Shown here: in pieces, positions 47,766 to 59,353 of the stretch | Numbering within the stretch: the first letter of the stretch is position 1 | Layout of the letters: each line of letters begins with the position of its first letter | NCBI RefSeq assembly: GCF_048569485.1 | Contig: NC_134357.1 | Location: 234,394,735-234,458,734, forward strand | Source: Anomaloglossus baeobatrachus | Taxonomy: Eukaryota > Chordata > Amphibia > Anura > Aromobatidae | Reading direction: 5' to 3' | Length of the DNA stretch: 64,000 nt | Made by a program: the position numbers and the translations under genes | Notes under the pieces: model-generated | Told to the model about the DNA's origin: nothing | What the model saw: the letters and a program-made list of their open reading frames with translations, nothing else | Database searches by the model: none

Positions 47766-48892
47766 GACAATACAGGCACAAGCAACATCAAAATCAGTAG
47801 TCAAAGAATGAGCCGAAAACTATATACCTTCCGGTGTGACGTCATTGATACGCCCACTTGAACCAGAAAAAAAAGAAAAAAATCGGCGGGAATTCCATAC
47901 ATTCATTGAATAACACAGTAACATGATTTCAGTGCAAAAACCGCTTTTCCTTATCATAAACATGTCTATTAAAATTATCATAAAACTTCCAGTTTAATAA
48001 AAAGAAAAAGAAAAAAAATTGTTGGAGTCCGGTGTGTTTGTGAAAATAGAAAAATTATATATGTATGAAGGAATAGTAGTTGTGTGAAAATAGGCCAAGC
48101 AGTGAATCAGAATAGAACCTACAAGACATCAGATTGATATGTGTAAAGAATGTGATAGGGGATTAGACCATTAGACCATACAAGGCAGGCAGCGGTACAT
48201 ATAAAAACCCGCTCCTGCATCAACAAAAAATCAAATGTGGGTGCTATAAACCCACTGTATAAAATACAGGGAGCTGAAAACTGCACTTCTCAGAACAAGT
48301 GAGGTCGTGAAAGTTCAGACCGTGAGAAAGAAACTTATACGCATGCGGGAGAAAAGGTAAGAAGCAAGATAGATGTGTAGGGTCGAGAAAGTTCAAAGCG
48401 TGGGAAAAACACTAATGCGCATGCGGAGAAAAATGAAAAGATTTACCGTGCTGGATATGCACGGGAAATGTTAATACACACAGAAAACCAGTGTGGAAGT
48501 GAAGAAAACAGTGAACATATATCAGAAAACAGAATTCACATCTAATTACAAGGAGTAAAAAAGACAATAAATGCAAAAATGTATAAATATTAATATATGT
48601 TAAACAATTTTTGTAATCATTAAAATTACACAACTAACATGGATACTAGCAAAAACATAAGACTAAAAATAATGATAAAATTGATATAATATTAAAATAT
48701 GAGGTGAGACCTGAATATGAGCTATAAAAGACACAAGTAAAACCACTTAAAACCGACAATGCAATTACACGTTAATCCAAATTTATAATTAATACCCTGA
48801 CGTATAAACCTAATAATTATATATAAATTTATTTATACGTGTATGGGTATATATGTATATATAACACAAGAATAAAAGAGATGAAAAACATA

Positions 48893-49020
<128 letters not shown>

Positions 49021-49062
49021 TGTGAAAATTTAAAAATTGATAAAACCAAAAACGCAAAACCC

Positions 49063-49752
49063 CTAATGAAAAAGGTCAGTTACCTCATTCAACCCCAACG
49101 GTTTAAGGTTATTTAACTTGTAAATCCAATACGTTTCCTTTTTGTTTAATAATTCATTCCGATTAGGGGTATGTAGGGGTATTTGCTCAATAGGAGTAAC
49201 TTTAAGACAAAATTTTTTATCATGAACCATGGTCATATGCCTGGATAGGCCATGGAGCATAAATCCAATTTTTACATTGTGCCTATGCGAGTTGATTCGA
49301 TTATGCAGGGCTTGCGTGGTCCTGCCCACATAACGCATATCACAGTCACACTCAATAAGGTAGACAACAAATTCAGATTGACAAGTGAGATGACTCTTAA
49401 TAGTGAACTCAGTACCTCCTGGAGACGAACCAAAGAACTCCCTTCTGTGCTGTATGGATCTACAACAAAGACAGTTTTTTATACCACATTTAAAAACTCC
49501 AACAGGTTTATTATTTAAAGGTGCAGGTAAAAAGGTCCTCAATCTACTGGGGGCTAACTGGTTTTTTAGACTGGAAGCCCTCCTAAACGTAATCCCAGGT
49601 TTTTTTGGGAGAACATCCCTCAAAAAGGGATCATTAAGAAGGATGTTCCAATGTCTTTGAATGACATTTTTTATGGCCACACTATCCCTACTGTAAGTGG
49701 TCAAGAAATTTAAAGAAAAATTAGGCTCATTCTTGAGACCATTTTTTGTCAT
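49063..49752 (-). pseudogene. Penelope-like reverse transcriptase C-terminus with GIY-YIG endonuclease
   Basis: This is an open frame of 229 codons. The N-terminal part (HWNILLNDPFLRDVLPKKP, ITFRRASSLKN) matches the stretch between reverse transcriptase and nuclease in PLEs. Then come paired cysteines (CGIKNCLCC), LTCQSEFVVYLIECDC and the GIY-YIG core MRYVGRTTQALHNRINSHR with a following HGLSRHM. It ends with ETYWIYKLNNLKPLGLNE, as PLE nucleases do. The domain would make the target nick. The upstream reverse transcriptase is absent, so the Met is internal to the family protein and the gene is a 5'-truncated remnant. Confidence 0.9.
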
Positions 49753-50012
49753 AGGCTCATTCTTTTTCCCTTTAATTAACCAAACTTAATTAACCAAAAT
49801 TATTCAAGCGATCATATTGAAATGGAAGGAGTATCATACCACTGTAAATCTACCAAGACCCGGCCGTCCATCCATCCAAACTTTCATCTCAAACAAGGAG
49901 AAGACTGATCAGATGCAGCAAAGAGGCCATGATCACTCTGGATGAACTGCAGAGATTTACAGCTGAGGTGGGAGAGTCTGTCCATAGGACAACAATCAGT
50001 CCAATCAGTCAT

Positions 50013-50519
50013 TGTCACGCTGGTCTTTTTCCAGCAAGACTCGTCCTCATTTAAATGGACGTTTTTTCCTTTTAGCATCTGAGGGGTTAATGCTTCTTTT
50101 GCAAGTTTGCTTGGAGGCATTCCCTCAGGTGCTCTAAGATACCTATTAGGCTAGGCCTTTAAAAAGTCCCAGCATCCTTCTCACAGTGCTGTTTATTTTC
50201 TCTTCACAGTGATAGAGACAGCCTGTGTGTTGGGTCGTGCTATATCCAGTTCTTGTAAGCCTTCTGTAGACAAGGAGTAGTCTGTAGAAGCGAATGTTGT
50301 TTTGTTATTTTTATTTATTTTTGGTGTTGTCCCCTGGAGGTGTCCTGCAGAACAGGTAGTGGGTCTCTAGACCAAGGTCCGGGTGGGAGCCAAGGTAAGG
50401 TTGGAGGTTCACGCCTCGCTACCTCTAAGCATACCCGTGGTTTGAGGGCAAGTCAGGGAACCCTAGCGTACAGGGTAAAAGTAATCCCCTGTCCCTGCGT
50501 AGCAGCCTTATGCGTGACA
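50013..50519 (+). repeat. 5' LTR of the gypsy-type fossil
   Basis: 507 bp, TGTCACG...CGTGACA. TTTAAAAAG at about 50157 may be the TATA-like element. Confidence 0.9.
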
Positions 50520-51598
50520 TAATAAAAACAGCCCACCATTTTTTTTCAGTTCCATTATGGATCCTGCTGCACCTGCTTTTGCTGAGCTTGTGCGGGTGGT
50601 GAACTCCCTGCGCATGGCATTCATGCAGCAAGTGAAGCAAATGCAGCATATCTCGGGGCTCTTAGTAGTCTAGCCCCAGATGGCACTCCCTGACAGGTTT
50701 TCGTGGGGTCGGGACAAATTTTTTGTGTTCTGGGAGTCTTGTAAATTGTATTTTAGACTCTGTCCCCGATCATCAGGGAGTGAAGCCCAGCAGATTGGGG
50801 TGATAATCTCCCTGTTGCAAGGGGATCCCCAAGCCTGGGCTCTCTCTCTGCCAGCCGATTCCCCGACTTTGCAGTCAGTAGAGGAATTTTTCCCGGCTCT
50901 GGAGTTGGTTTATGGCAATCTGGATGGCGTCTCTTTAGCAGAGTCCAAGCTCCGCCAACTCCACCAAGGCACGTGACCAGCGGAGGAATACTGCTCGGAG
51001 TTCCAGAGATGGGCCACAGACACCCACTGGAATGACCCGGCATTGAGGAGTCATTTCTGCCGTGGGTTGTCTGGTAGGTTTCAAGAATCCATGGTGCAGT
51101 ACTCCGTCCCAAAGTCATTGGAAGTTGCCATGTCGCTTGCCATCGATCGACAGGTGCTTTAGGGAGCGTCGGACCCGTTCCCGGTTTCCCATACTCCCTA
51201 TGGAGGAGGCCCCACAGGTGGAGGAGGATGAACCCATGCAGTTGGGGGGGAATGTCCTCTCGTCGTACTCCACCTGCAGTCCAGCATGGGTCGGGAGTTT
51301 GTTTCTTCTGTGGGAGCAGTGGGTATTACATTGGGTTCTGTCCTGCCATCACCGCCCTGTTACCATCTAGAGAGCCGTGTCCCCCTGGTCGTGTGGGAGG
51401 TAGTCACCAATGCGCCCATTTGTCCTCCATGCTCTCCTCTCTCCCAGTTCCTTCCTCACCAGGGCAGAGTCGGGTTAGTGGTCCCACTTCTCGGGCTAAG
51501 GTCCGCCTCCCCGAAAGTGTGGTTCCCAGGCCGGTTTTGCACAGCGTTCCCCTTGCTGGCAGACCGCCCTCTCCTGGTCGTGTGGAGGATTGCGTCCA

Positions 51599-51599
<1 letters not shown>

Positions 51600-51660
<61 letters not shown>
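51600..51660. repeat. (GT)n microsatellite in the LTR fossil
   Basis: About 28 GT units lie within the body of the LTR element. Confidence 0.95.
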
Positions 51661-52288
51661 TCCACCTTTACCTCTCTCCCGTCTGCTTCCCCTCCGGGAC
51701 GCAGAGGGGGAAAGCTCCCCACTCCTCAGGCTTCTGTCCGCCTGCCTGAGTGCAAGGTCCCTATGGTGAGTTTCCCTAGTTCGCCTTGTTCCTTGGGTGT
51801 CTCCCGTGGAATCATCTCCCTCAGGTCCCAGGGAGGAGGGTTGCCTGAGTGTACCTGTCTCCTTTGGTGTTCCTGCACTTCCGGGTAGTGAGTTTGTGGG
51901 GATGCCTGTGAGTACCGTGTCTGTGGGTCGCATGTGCCGTCGCAGACAGCGGGGCCGAACTAATAAACGGACAGGTCCAGACCTGGTTGTGGGTGAATGC
52001 GTTTGGCTGCCTGCTAGTGCCATCCAGTGGCGGGGTCAGGCTGGGGTGGTTGACTCGGGGTTTCTGGGTCCATATCATGTGGCTGAGGTGTTGTGCCCCT
52101 CAACGGTCCGGTTGGAGTTGCACCCCTTGCTTGGTGCCCATGCGTTTTTTCGGGTCTTCCGACTCCGGAGAGTTGTTGCCTCTTCGGGGTTTCCGTTTTT
52201 TTCCGGTCCGCGTTAGTCCTCCCCTTCTCAGTCGGGTGGTTGTGCCTGATCTTGAGCGTCCGATGACCGCTCGTTAACGAGGGGGTAC

Positions 52289-52791
52289 TGTCACGCTGGT
52301 CTTTTTCCAGCGAGACTCGTCCTCATTTAAATGGACGTTTTTTCCTTTTAGCATCTGAGGGGTTAATGCTTCTTTTGCAAGTTTGCTTGGAGGCATTCCC
52401 TCAGGTGCTCTAAGATACCTATTAGGCTGGGCCTTTAAAAAGTCCCAGCATCCTTCTCACAGTGCTGTTTATTTTCTCTTCACAGTGATAGAGACAGCCT
52501 GTGTGTTGGGTCCTGCTATATCCAGTTCTTGTAAGCCTTCTGTAGACAAGGAGTAGTCTGTAGAAGCGATTGTAGTTTTGTTATTTTATTTTTGGTGTTG
52601 TCCCCTGGAGGTGTCCTGCAGAACAGGTTAGGGGGTCTCTAGTCCAGGGTCCGGGTAGGAGCCAAGGTAAGGTCGGAGGGTCACGCCTCGCTACCTCTAA
52701 GCGTACCCGTGGCTTGAGGGCAAGTCAGGGAACCCTAGCGTACAGGGTAAGAGTAGTCCCCTGTCCCTGGGTAGCAGCCTTACGCGTGACA
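52289..52791 (+). repeat. 3' LTR of the gypsy-type fossil
   Basis: 503 bp, same ends as the 5' LTR, preceded by a purine-rich tract. Confidence 0.9.
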
Positions 52792-53089
52792 GTCATACAC
52801 TGAATAAATCTGGCCTTTATGGAAGAGTGGCACGGAAAAAGCCATTTCTCAAAGATATGCATAAAAAGTGTTGTTTAAAGTTTGCCACAAGCCACCTGGG
52901 AGACACACCAAATATGTGGAAGAAGGTGCTCTGGACAGATGAAATCAAAATCAAACTTTTTGGACACAATGCCAACGATATGTTTGGCGTAAAAGCAACA
53001 CAGCTCATCACCCTGAACACACCATCCCCATTGTCAAACTTTTCATCGACAGGGAAGATGGTTAAAATTGATGGGAGAAGGATGGAGCT

Positions 53090-53484
53090 TACTGCCATGA
53101 AATATGAATAAAGAGAAATGTAGCTATTGAATTGATCAATGCAACAGAGCCCCAAACCTCTTCACGGTATTCTCTTACTTTGGGGTCCCTAGCTAATGTG
53201 TGTCCTCTCATGCAGTTAAAAAACTTACCGTGTATGGGAAGCTGAGACCCAGCCTATATATATATATATATAATGTGGACTGGCAATAGGTGTGGGTGGG
53301 GAGGGTTCACAAACGAAAAACTACAAACAAATAAAGAATAACGTTTAGAACACCATTCTAGGTCTGAACTGGGTGCAAAAACCTAAAAAAAACATACCTT
53401 CTCTCCATATAGTGATATTTTGTTAGGTTTTTGCACCCTGTTTACACTTAGAATGGTTTTCCAAACGTTATTCTTTATTTGTTT
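53090..53484. mobile_element. Small palindromic repeat nested in the Tc1 (first copy of a family)
   Basis: It splits the Tc1 transposase between GGATGGAGC (53082-53090) and TGGAGCCAAATACAGG (from 53486), so TGGAGC may be the target duplication. It contains GAAATATGAATAAAGAGAAA, CTCTTCACGGTATTCTC and CTAGCTAATGTGTGTCCTC. The arms at about 53322-53385 and 53425-53485 (AATAAAGAATAACGTTTAG facing CCAAACGTTATTCTTTATTT) are inverted. The same sequence family forms the palindrome at 59440-59995. Confidence 0.75.
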
Positions 53485-54103
53485 GGAGCCAAATACAGGA
53501 CCATTCTTGAAGAAAACCTGTTGCAGTCTGCAAAAGACCTGAGACTGGGATGGAGATTTGTCTTCCAACAAGACAATGATCCAAAACATAAAGCATAATC
53601 TACAATGGAATGGTTCACAAATAAACGTATCCAGGTGTTAGAATGGCAAAGTCAAAGTCCAGACCTGAACCCAATCGAGAATCTGTGGAAAGAGCTGAAA
53701 ACTGCTGTTCACAAACGCTCACCATCCAACCTCACTCAGCTCCAGCTGTTTGCAAAGGAAGAATGGGCAAGAATTTCAGTCTCTCGATGTGCAAAACTGA
53801 TACACATACCCCAAGCGACTGCAGCTGTAATTGTAGCAAAAGGTGGCGCTACAAAGTATTAACTTAAAGGGGCCGAATAATATTGCACGCCCCAGTTATT
53901 TATTTTTTTAAAAAAGTTTAAAATAAGCAATACATTTCGTTCAACTTCACAATTGTGTCCCACTTGTTGTTTTTTTTTACCATAATATTACATTTTTTAT
54001 CTTTGTTTAAAGCCTGAAATGTGGGAAAAGGTTGAAAAATTCAAGGGAGCCGAATACTTTCGCAAGGCTGTGTGTGTGTGTGTATTTTATAATATTATAA
54101 ACC

Positions 54104-54353
<250 letters not shown>

Positions 54354-54384
54354 AATGTGGACAGGTGCGTATCTCTGTGTGATG

Positions 54385-54720
54385 TGAAATATATGAGGAA
54401 AAAAGGAACAGTCGCACACTGTGAAAAACCAAAATAAATTCTACCTAAAAAATATTATTATTAAATGTTTGCTGGATTTGCACTCTAGCTCCTGGCAGCT
54501 TAATTAGCCTTCTTTGTGTTCACCTGCTGATCTTGTAGTTTTTTAAAACCCAGAAAAGATACCATTTAGAGTAGGACCCAGCAAAGGAGGGTGCCGTGAA
54601 GGGGTGCTGAGCTAGTGTTACAATGGCCATAATAATATTTTAAACACCTCCATTATTATTTTTTAGGTAGAATTTGTTTTGGTTTCTCACAGCGTGCGAC
54701 TGGTCCCTTTTTTTCCATAT
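54385..54720. repeat. Second inverted repeat, arms about 70 bp
   Basis: The arms at about 54389-54460 and 54648-54716 are complementary with a few differences (both carry TTCTACCTAAAAAATATTA or its complement). They enclose about 190 bp of unassigned sequence. A (TA)n tract follows at 54716-54748. Confidence 0.8.
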
Positions 54721-54751
54721 ATATATATTATATATATATATATATATCTCA

Positions 54752-55215
54752 AGAGAAAGATGGAGAGTCGCAAGCCAACAAACACAGATTAACTGCTTAA
54801 ATGATTGCACAAGGAGTGGCATGAGGTCACCCAAAAGCAGTGTGACAGGCTGGTGGAAAGTATACCAAGATGCATGAAAGCTGGGATTAACAATCATGGT
54901 TATTCCACAATATATTGATTTCTGAACTCTTCCTGAGGTAAAAATATTGTTAGTATTGTTGTTTCTAAATGATTATGAACTTGTTTTCTTTGCATTATGT
55001 GAGGTCTGAAAGCAAGGCATTTTTTGTTATTTTGATTATTTCTCATTTTCAGAAAATAAATACAATTTTTTTTGCTTGGAAATTCGGAGACATGATGTCA
55101 GTAGTTTATAGAATAAAAGAACAATTTACATTTTACTCAAAAATATACATATGAACAGAAAAATCAAAAAAAACTGACAATTTGCAAGTGGTCTCTTAAT
55201 TTTTGCCAGAGCTGT
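54752..55215 (+). mobile_element. 5'-truncated Tc1-like fragment (CAGAGCTGTATA end)
   Basis: The right end (inverted) reads ATATACAGCTCTGGCAAAAA, the known terminal repeat of a fish/frog Tc1 family. The sequence inside (TTTGCATTATGTGAGGTCTG, GTAGTTTATAGAATAAAAGA) fits that family's 3' region. The leftmost part, at 54810-54900, retains the last transposase codons (MRSPKSSVTGWW-like in one frame). Flanked by (TA)n on both sides. Confidence 0.8.
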
Positions 55216-55360
<145 letters not shown>

Positions 55361-57012
55361 CAGTTAGGTCCAGAAATATTTGGACAGTGACACAATTTTC
55401 GCGAGTTGGGCTCTGCATGCCACCACATTGGATTTGAAATGAAACCTCTACAACAGAATTCAAGTGCAGATTGTAACGTTTAATTTGAAGGTTGGAACAA
55501 AAATATCTGATAGAAATTGTAGGAATTGTACACATTTCTTTACAAACACTCCACATTTTAGGAGGTCAAAAGTAATTGGACAAATAAACCAAGCCCAAAC
55601 AAAATATTTTTATTTTCAATATTTTGTTGCGAATCCTTTGGAGGCAATCACTGCCTTAAGTCTGGAACCCATGGACATCACCAAACGCTGGGTTTCCTCC
55701 TTCTTAATGCTTTGCCAGGCCTTTACAGCCGCAGCCTTCAGGTCTTGCTTGTTTGTGGGTCTTTCCGTCTTAAGTCTGGATTTGAGCAAGTGAAATGCAT
55801 GCTCAATTGGGTTAAGATCTGGTGATTGACTTGGCCATTGCAGAAGGTTCCACTTTTTTGCACTCATGAACTCCTGGGTAGCTTTGGCTGTATGCTTGGG
55901 GTCATTGTCCATCTGTACTATGAAGCGCCGTCCGATCAACTTTGCAGCATTTGGCTGAATCTGGGCTGAAAGTATATCCCGGTACACTTCAGAATTCATC
56001 CGGCTACTCTTGTCTGCTGTTATGTCATCAATAAACACAAGTGACCCAGTGCCATTGAAAGCCATGCATGCCCATGCCATCACGTTGCCTCCACCATGTT
56101 TTACAGAGGATGTGGTGTGCCTTGGATCATGTGCCGTTCCCTTTCTTCTCCAAACTTTTTTCTTCCCATCATTCTGGTACAGGTTGATCTTTGTCTCATC
56201 TGTCCATAGAATACTTTTCCAGAACTGAGCTGGCTTCATGAGGTGTTTTTCAGCAAATTTAACTCTGGCCTGTCTATTTTTGGAATTGATGAATGGTTTG
56301 TATCTAGATGTGAACCCTTTGTATTTACTTTCATGGAGTCTTCTCTTTACTGTTGACTTAGAGACAGATACACCTACTTCACTGAGAGTGTTCTGGACTT
56401 CAGTTGATGTTGTGAACGGGTTCTTCTTCACCAAAGAAAGTATGTGGCGATCATCCACCACTGTTGTCATCCGTGGACGCCCAGGCCTTTTTGAGTTCCC
56501 AAGCTCACCAGTCAATTCCTTTTTTCTCAGAATGTACCCGACTGTTGATTTTGCTACTCCAAGCATGTCTGCTATCTCTCTGATGGATTTTTTCTTTTTT
56601 TTCAGCCTCAGGATGTTCTGCTTCACCTCAATTGAGAGTTCCTTAGACCGCATGTTGTCTGGTCACAGCAACAGCTTCCAAATGCAAAACCACACACCTG
56701 TAATCAACCCCAGACCTTCTAACTACTTCATTGATTACAGGTTAACGAGGGAGACGCCTTCAGAGTTAATTGCAGCCCTTAGAGTCCCTTGTCCAATTAC
56801 TTTTGGTCCCTTGAAAAAGAGGAGGCTATGCATTACAGAGCTATGATTCCTAAACCCTTTCTCCGATTTGGATGTGAAAACTCTCATATTGCAGCTGGGA
56901 GAGTGCACTTTCAGCCCATATTATATATATAATTGTATTTCTGAACATGTTTTTGTAAACAGGTAAAATAACAAAACTTGTGTCACTGTCCAAATATTTC
57001 TGGACCTAACTG
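55361..57012 (-). mobile_element. Tc1-like element, apparently whole
   Basis: The left end CAGTTAGGTCCAGAAATATT matches the right end inverted (CAGTTAGGTCCAGAAATATT). TA follows the right end at 57013-57014. The left flank reads TACA before CAGTTAGG, one CA more than expected. Inner repeats (AAAAGTAATTGGACAA at about 55567-55583 and its complement at about 56790-56808) give the inverted-repeat/direct-repeat layout of Tc1. It is 1652 bp, a normal length, with an open transposase gene inside. Confidence 0.95.
55616..56653 (-). CDS. Tc1-family DD34E transposase, 345 aa, intact
   Basis: The frame is open from MRSKELSIEVKQNILRL to GFATKY-stop. Two helix-turn-helix units come first (about 1-55 and 65-110), with the GRPR-like linker KRPGRPRMT (56-63). 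The catalytic triad is visible: Asp152 in WTDETKIN, Asp249 in QMDNDPKHT and Glu284 in SPDLNPIEHAF, with 34 residues between Asp249 and Glu284. A glycine-rich box (KHGGGNVMAWACM, about 185-197) lies between the first two. The protein would bind the terminal repeats and cut at TA sites in the nucleus. The length is normal for Tc1 (about 340). I see no lesion. Confidence 0.95.
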   Translation of the reverse strand: MRSKELSIEVKQNILRLKKKKKSIREIADMLGVAKSTVGYILRKKELTGELGNSKRPGRPRMTTVVDDRHILSLVKKNPFTTSTEVQNTLSEVGVSVSKSTVKRRLHESKYKGFTSRYKPFINSKNRQARVKFAEKHLMKPAQFWKSILWTDETKINLYQNDGKKKVWRRKGTAHDPRHTTSSVKHGGGNVMAWACMAFNGTGSLVFIDDITADKSSRMNSEVYRDILSAQIQPNAAKLIGRRFIVQMDNDPKHTAKATQEFMSAKKWNLLQWPSQSPDLNPIEHAFHLLKSRLKTERPTNKQDLKAAAVKAWQSIKKEETQRLVMSMGSRLKAVIASKGFATKY

Positions 57013-57110
57013 TATATATATATATACACATATATATACATATATATATATACATACGCATACATACACACATATCTACATATACGTACACACATATATA
57101 CATATCTGCA
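57013..57110. repeat. (TA)n/(CATA)n tract
   Basis: Imperfect TA and ACATA words follow the Tc1 right end. Confidence 0.85.
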
Positions 57111-57359
57111 TGATCACATACTCGAAAAATATAATTTCATAAAGAGTGACAGCAAGTCAAAGACTGAGGGAATAAAGAAAATTATAAACACTTATCAAAA
57201 AAGTGAGAAGTGGTCTTTGCAGAAAGGATCCCATATAAACAAGTCAAAGATACATGAAGAGAGCAGTAGTTAGTGTGCAGAAAAATAGCTGCAGAGAATT
57301 AGTAAGACACCAAGAGGCAAAAAAGAGGCCTAAGTCGAAAAATCCCAAAAGGGATAAGA

Positions 57360-57425
57360 TACAGGGTGAACAACCAGACAACCTGGGGTCTGAGGGTTGA
57401 CCAGGTTGTCTGGTCGTTCAACCTG
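57360..57425. repeat. Short near-perfect hairpin
   Basis: ACAGGGTGAACAACCAGACA and its inverted partner enclose about 14 bp of loop. It directly precedes the Tc1 fragment at 57440. Confidence 0.8.
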
Positions 57426-57439
57426 TGGCCATCTACAAG

Positions 57440-57950
57440 GATGATGAAGATGAAGCGATGGTGGACATTTCATCAAGACAATGGTCCCAAATGCACAGAC
57501 AAGGAAACTATCAATTGGTTTCAGAGAAAGAAAATAAAAGGTGCTAGCCAATCACCTGTCCTGAATCCAACAGAAAATGTATGGAAGGAACTAAGGCTTG
57601 GAGTTCATAGAAAGAGCTCACGGAACCTTCAATATTTGAAGAGTGTTTGTGTGGAAGAATGTGCCAAAATCATACCCGAGCAATGCATGCAACTAGTTTA
57701 TCCTTACAGAAGGTATTTTGGAGCTGTCATCACCAACAAAGGTTTTTGTACAAAGTATTAAATAAATTTCAGTAAGTATATTCAATACTTCTTATCTGTG
57801 TCATTCCTCATTATTACACATCACAAAATGTATGGACATCTATGATTTCATTTCTTTGCCTGTGTGGATAGGATGGGTTGTTATCGACATCTGGTGAGAA
57901 ATGTATGTTAATAACACATTTAGAAATATATATACTTATTTCACCCACTT
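57440..57950 (+). mobile_element. Tc1-like 3' fragment
   Basis: An open frame to 57761 holds the end of a Tc1 transposase: [17 protein letters not shown] (second Asp block), [17 protein letters not shown] (Glu block; the usual Asp of SPDLN is Val) and [10 protein letters not shown]-stop. Downstream sequence (GATGGGTTGTTATCGACATC, AGTTTATTTCACCCAC-like end near 57935-57948) fits the 3' end of a Tc1 family with TACTTATTTC ends. The 5' half is absent. Confidence 0.85.
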
Positions 57951-58135
57951 TTAAGGAACAGCAGACACTTAGCCCAGCAATTACTGTGGTTATAAATGTG
58001 GGATCAAACTCCTTGTTTCCTTATGACTTATACTATTGGCTTGTCACTCCTCTACTGAGGTTGATATTTGTCTGTACTAAAAGTAAAGAATTTGTACAAG
58101 TAAAATGTGACTTCTTATATTTGATGGTTACTTAC

Positions 58136-58244
58136 GTCTACTTAAATCTATAGGCGTATCTTCGTCTTTATAGAGCGGATCATCCCTCTCATATTCTTCC
58201 TCTTCATCAGTCTCTTCCATTTTAACAACAATCACGCCTACATC
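58136..58244 (-). CDS. Upstream coding exon of the zinc-finger gene
   Basis: Minus strand, 109 bases, between an acceptor (GTTTTCTTAG) and a donor (GTAAGT). Only one of the three frames stays open. It starts on a whole codon, reads DVGVIVVKMEETDEEEEYER then DDPLYKDEDTPIDLSR, and carries one base (C) into the next exon. The last exon at 36684 supplies two bases (TA), so the phases fit. Acidic VKMEE...DP-K-E segments of this kind precede the fingers in many frog zinc-finger proteins. Function of the segment is unknown; it is probably a flexible linker or regulatory region. Exons further 5' (a possible KRAB-like part) were not found to the right. Confidence 0.82.
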
Positions 58245-58703
58245 CTAAGAAAACGAGATTATTCCAAATTATTCTGCAGTAGCAACAAATCTAAAGGAAA
58301 TGTATTAACTGTACTATTTTAATAACATAAAACCACTGTACATGATAATAGGGCAGCAATGACCGTGACCATAAACTACAATAGTGGGGCCATGGGAGAC
58401 AGCTGTGGGCATGTTATGTGATTTGTGCAGATATTAGAGAGGGAGGAGGAGAGCTGTTACTTATTGTGAATGGTAGATCCTTTTGTTGTCTACATTTAGG
58501 GGACACCATTTATTGTAATCCTGACTGTGACAAATGTTATAAGTATCCAAAAATATTATACAGGGGAAACATGACAAAACCACATTGTTAAAGCACAAAC
58601 TCCAATTAGTAGCCACTAAATTATTGAATAAGTCACCAAATACATATATAGCTAGGCAGTTAATACTTAGCCCAAAAACATGATCATACTGAATCAACCT
58701 ATC
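58245..58703. other. Intron sequence upstream of the acidic exon
   Basis: There are no repeat ends and no coding signal. This would be intron if further 5' exons lie to the right. Confidence 0.45.
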
Positions 58704-59353
58704 TTATGCCGGTTTCAGACATCCATGCTTCAGGTACGTGTGACACCTGTTTTTAACACAGATGCAACACGTACCCATGTCAGTCTATGGTGTTCCTGAC
58801 ACGTCCGTGTTTTCACACGAACCGTGTGACCCCGCACGTAAACACGGAGACATGTCCGTTTTTTTCTCCGGCAGCAGGGGTGTCACACGTACCGCACACT
58901 GATGTGATCCGTGAGACATCAGTGTAACACGTACCGGAGAAAACACAGGTCTTTGTAATAAAAAGATTTTCTATATTCACCTGTATCCAGCGCTGTTTCA
59001 GATGACATCCTGACGACACCCCCTTGACACCCGCACTACCGTGGGTTTAGCGGCTGTCACTTCATGGGTTCATCAGAGTTCATTGTGAACTCCAATGAAC
59101 CCGTGACATTACTGCCGCGACACCCGCTGTAGCGCGGATGTCACGGGGGTGTCGTCAGGATGTCATCTGAGTTCATTGGGAACTCCAATTAATCTTTGAC
59201 TTCACTATCGGGCCCACACACACACACTGCTGATGGCGCCTCTGCGGTGACCGGGTATAACTTATGAGGACCAGGTCCCTGCAGGGAAGCACACACAGCA
59301 GTGATGACCTCCTGACCAGGCCACACACTGCTGAGGGCGCCTCTGTGGTGACC

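Larger units (their letters stand above)
50013..52791 (+). mobile_element. Ty3/gypsy-type LTR retrotransposon fossil
   Basis: Two LTRs of about 505 bp (50013-50519 and 52289-52791), beginning TGTCACG and ending CGTGACA, enclose the body. The 5-bp duplication GTCAT flanks it (50008-50012 and 52792-52796). The LTRs differ at roughly 3-4 percent of positions by eye, so the copy is moderately young. The body holds a gag-like part (50557-51200) and a C-terminal pol-like part (about 51950-52215), with a (GT)n tract at 51602-51658. GAGGGGGTAC before the 3' LTR is the polypurine tract. The element is broken and short for its family. It lies inside the Tc1 at 46961-54072. Confidence 0.88.

Noticed and set aside
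51228-52023. Long overlapping open frames around the (GT)n tract
   Set aside because: They are frame shadows of the GT repeat and of the LTR fossil body.
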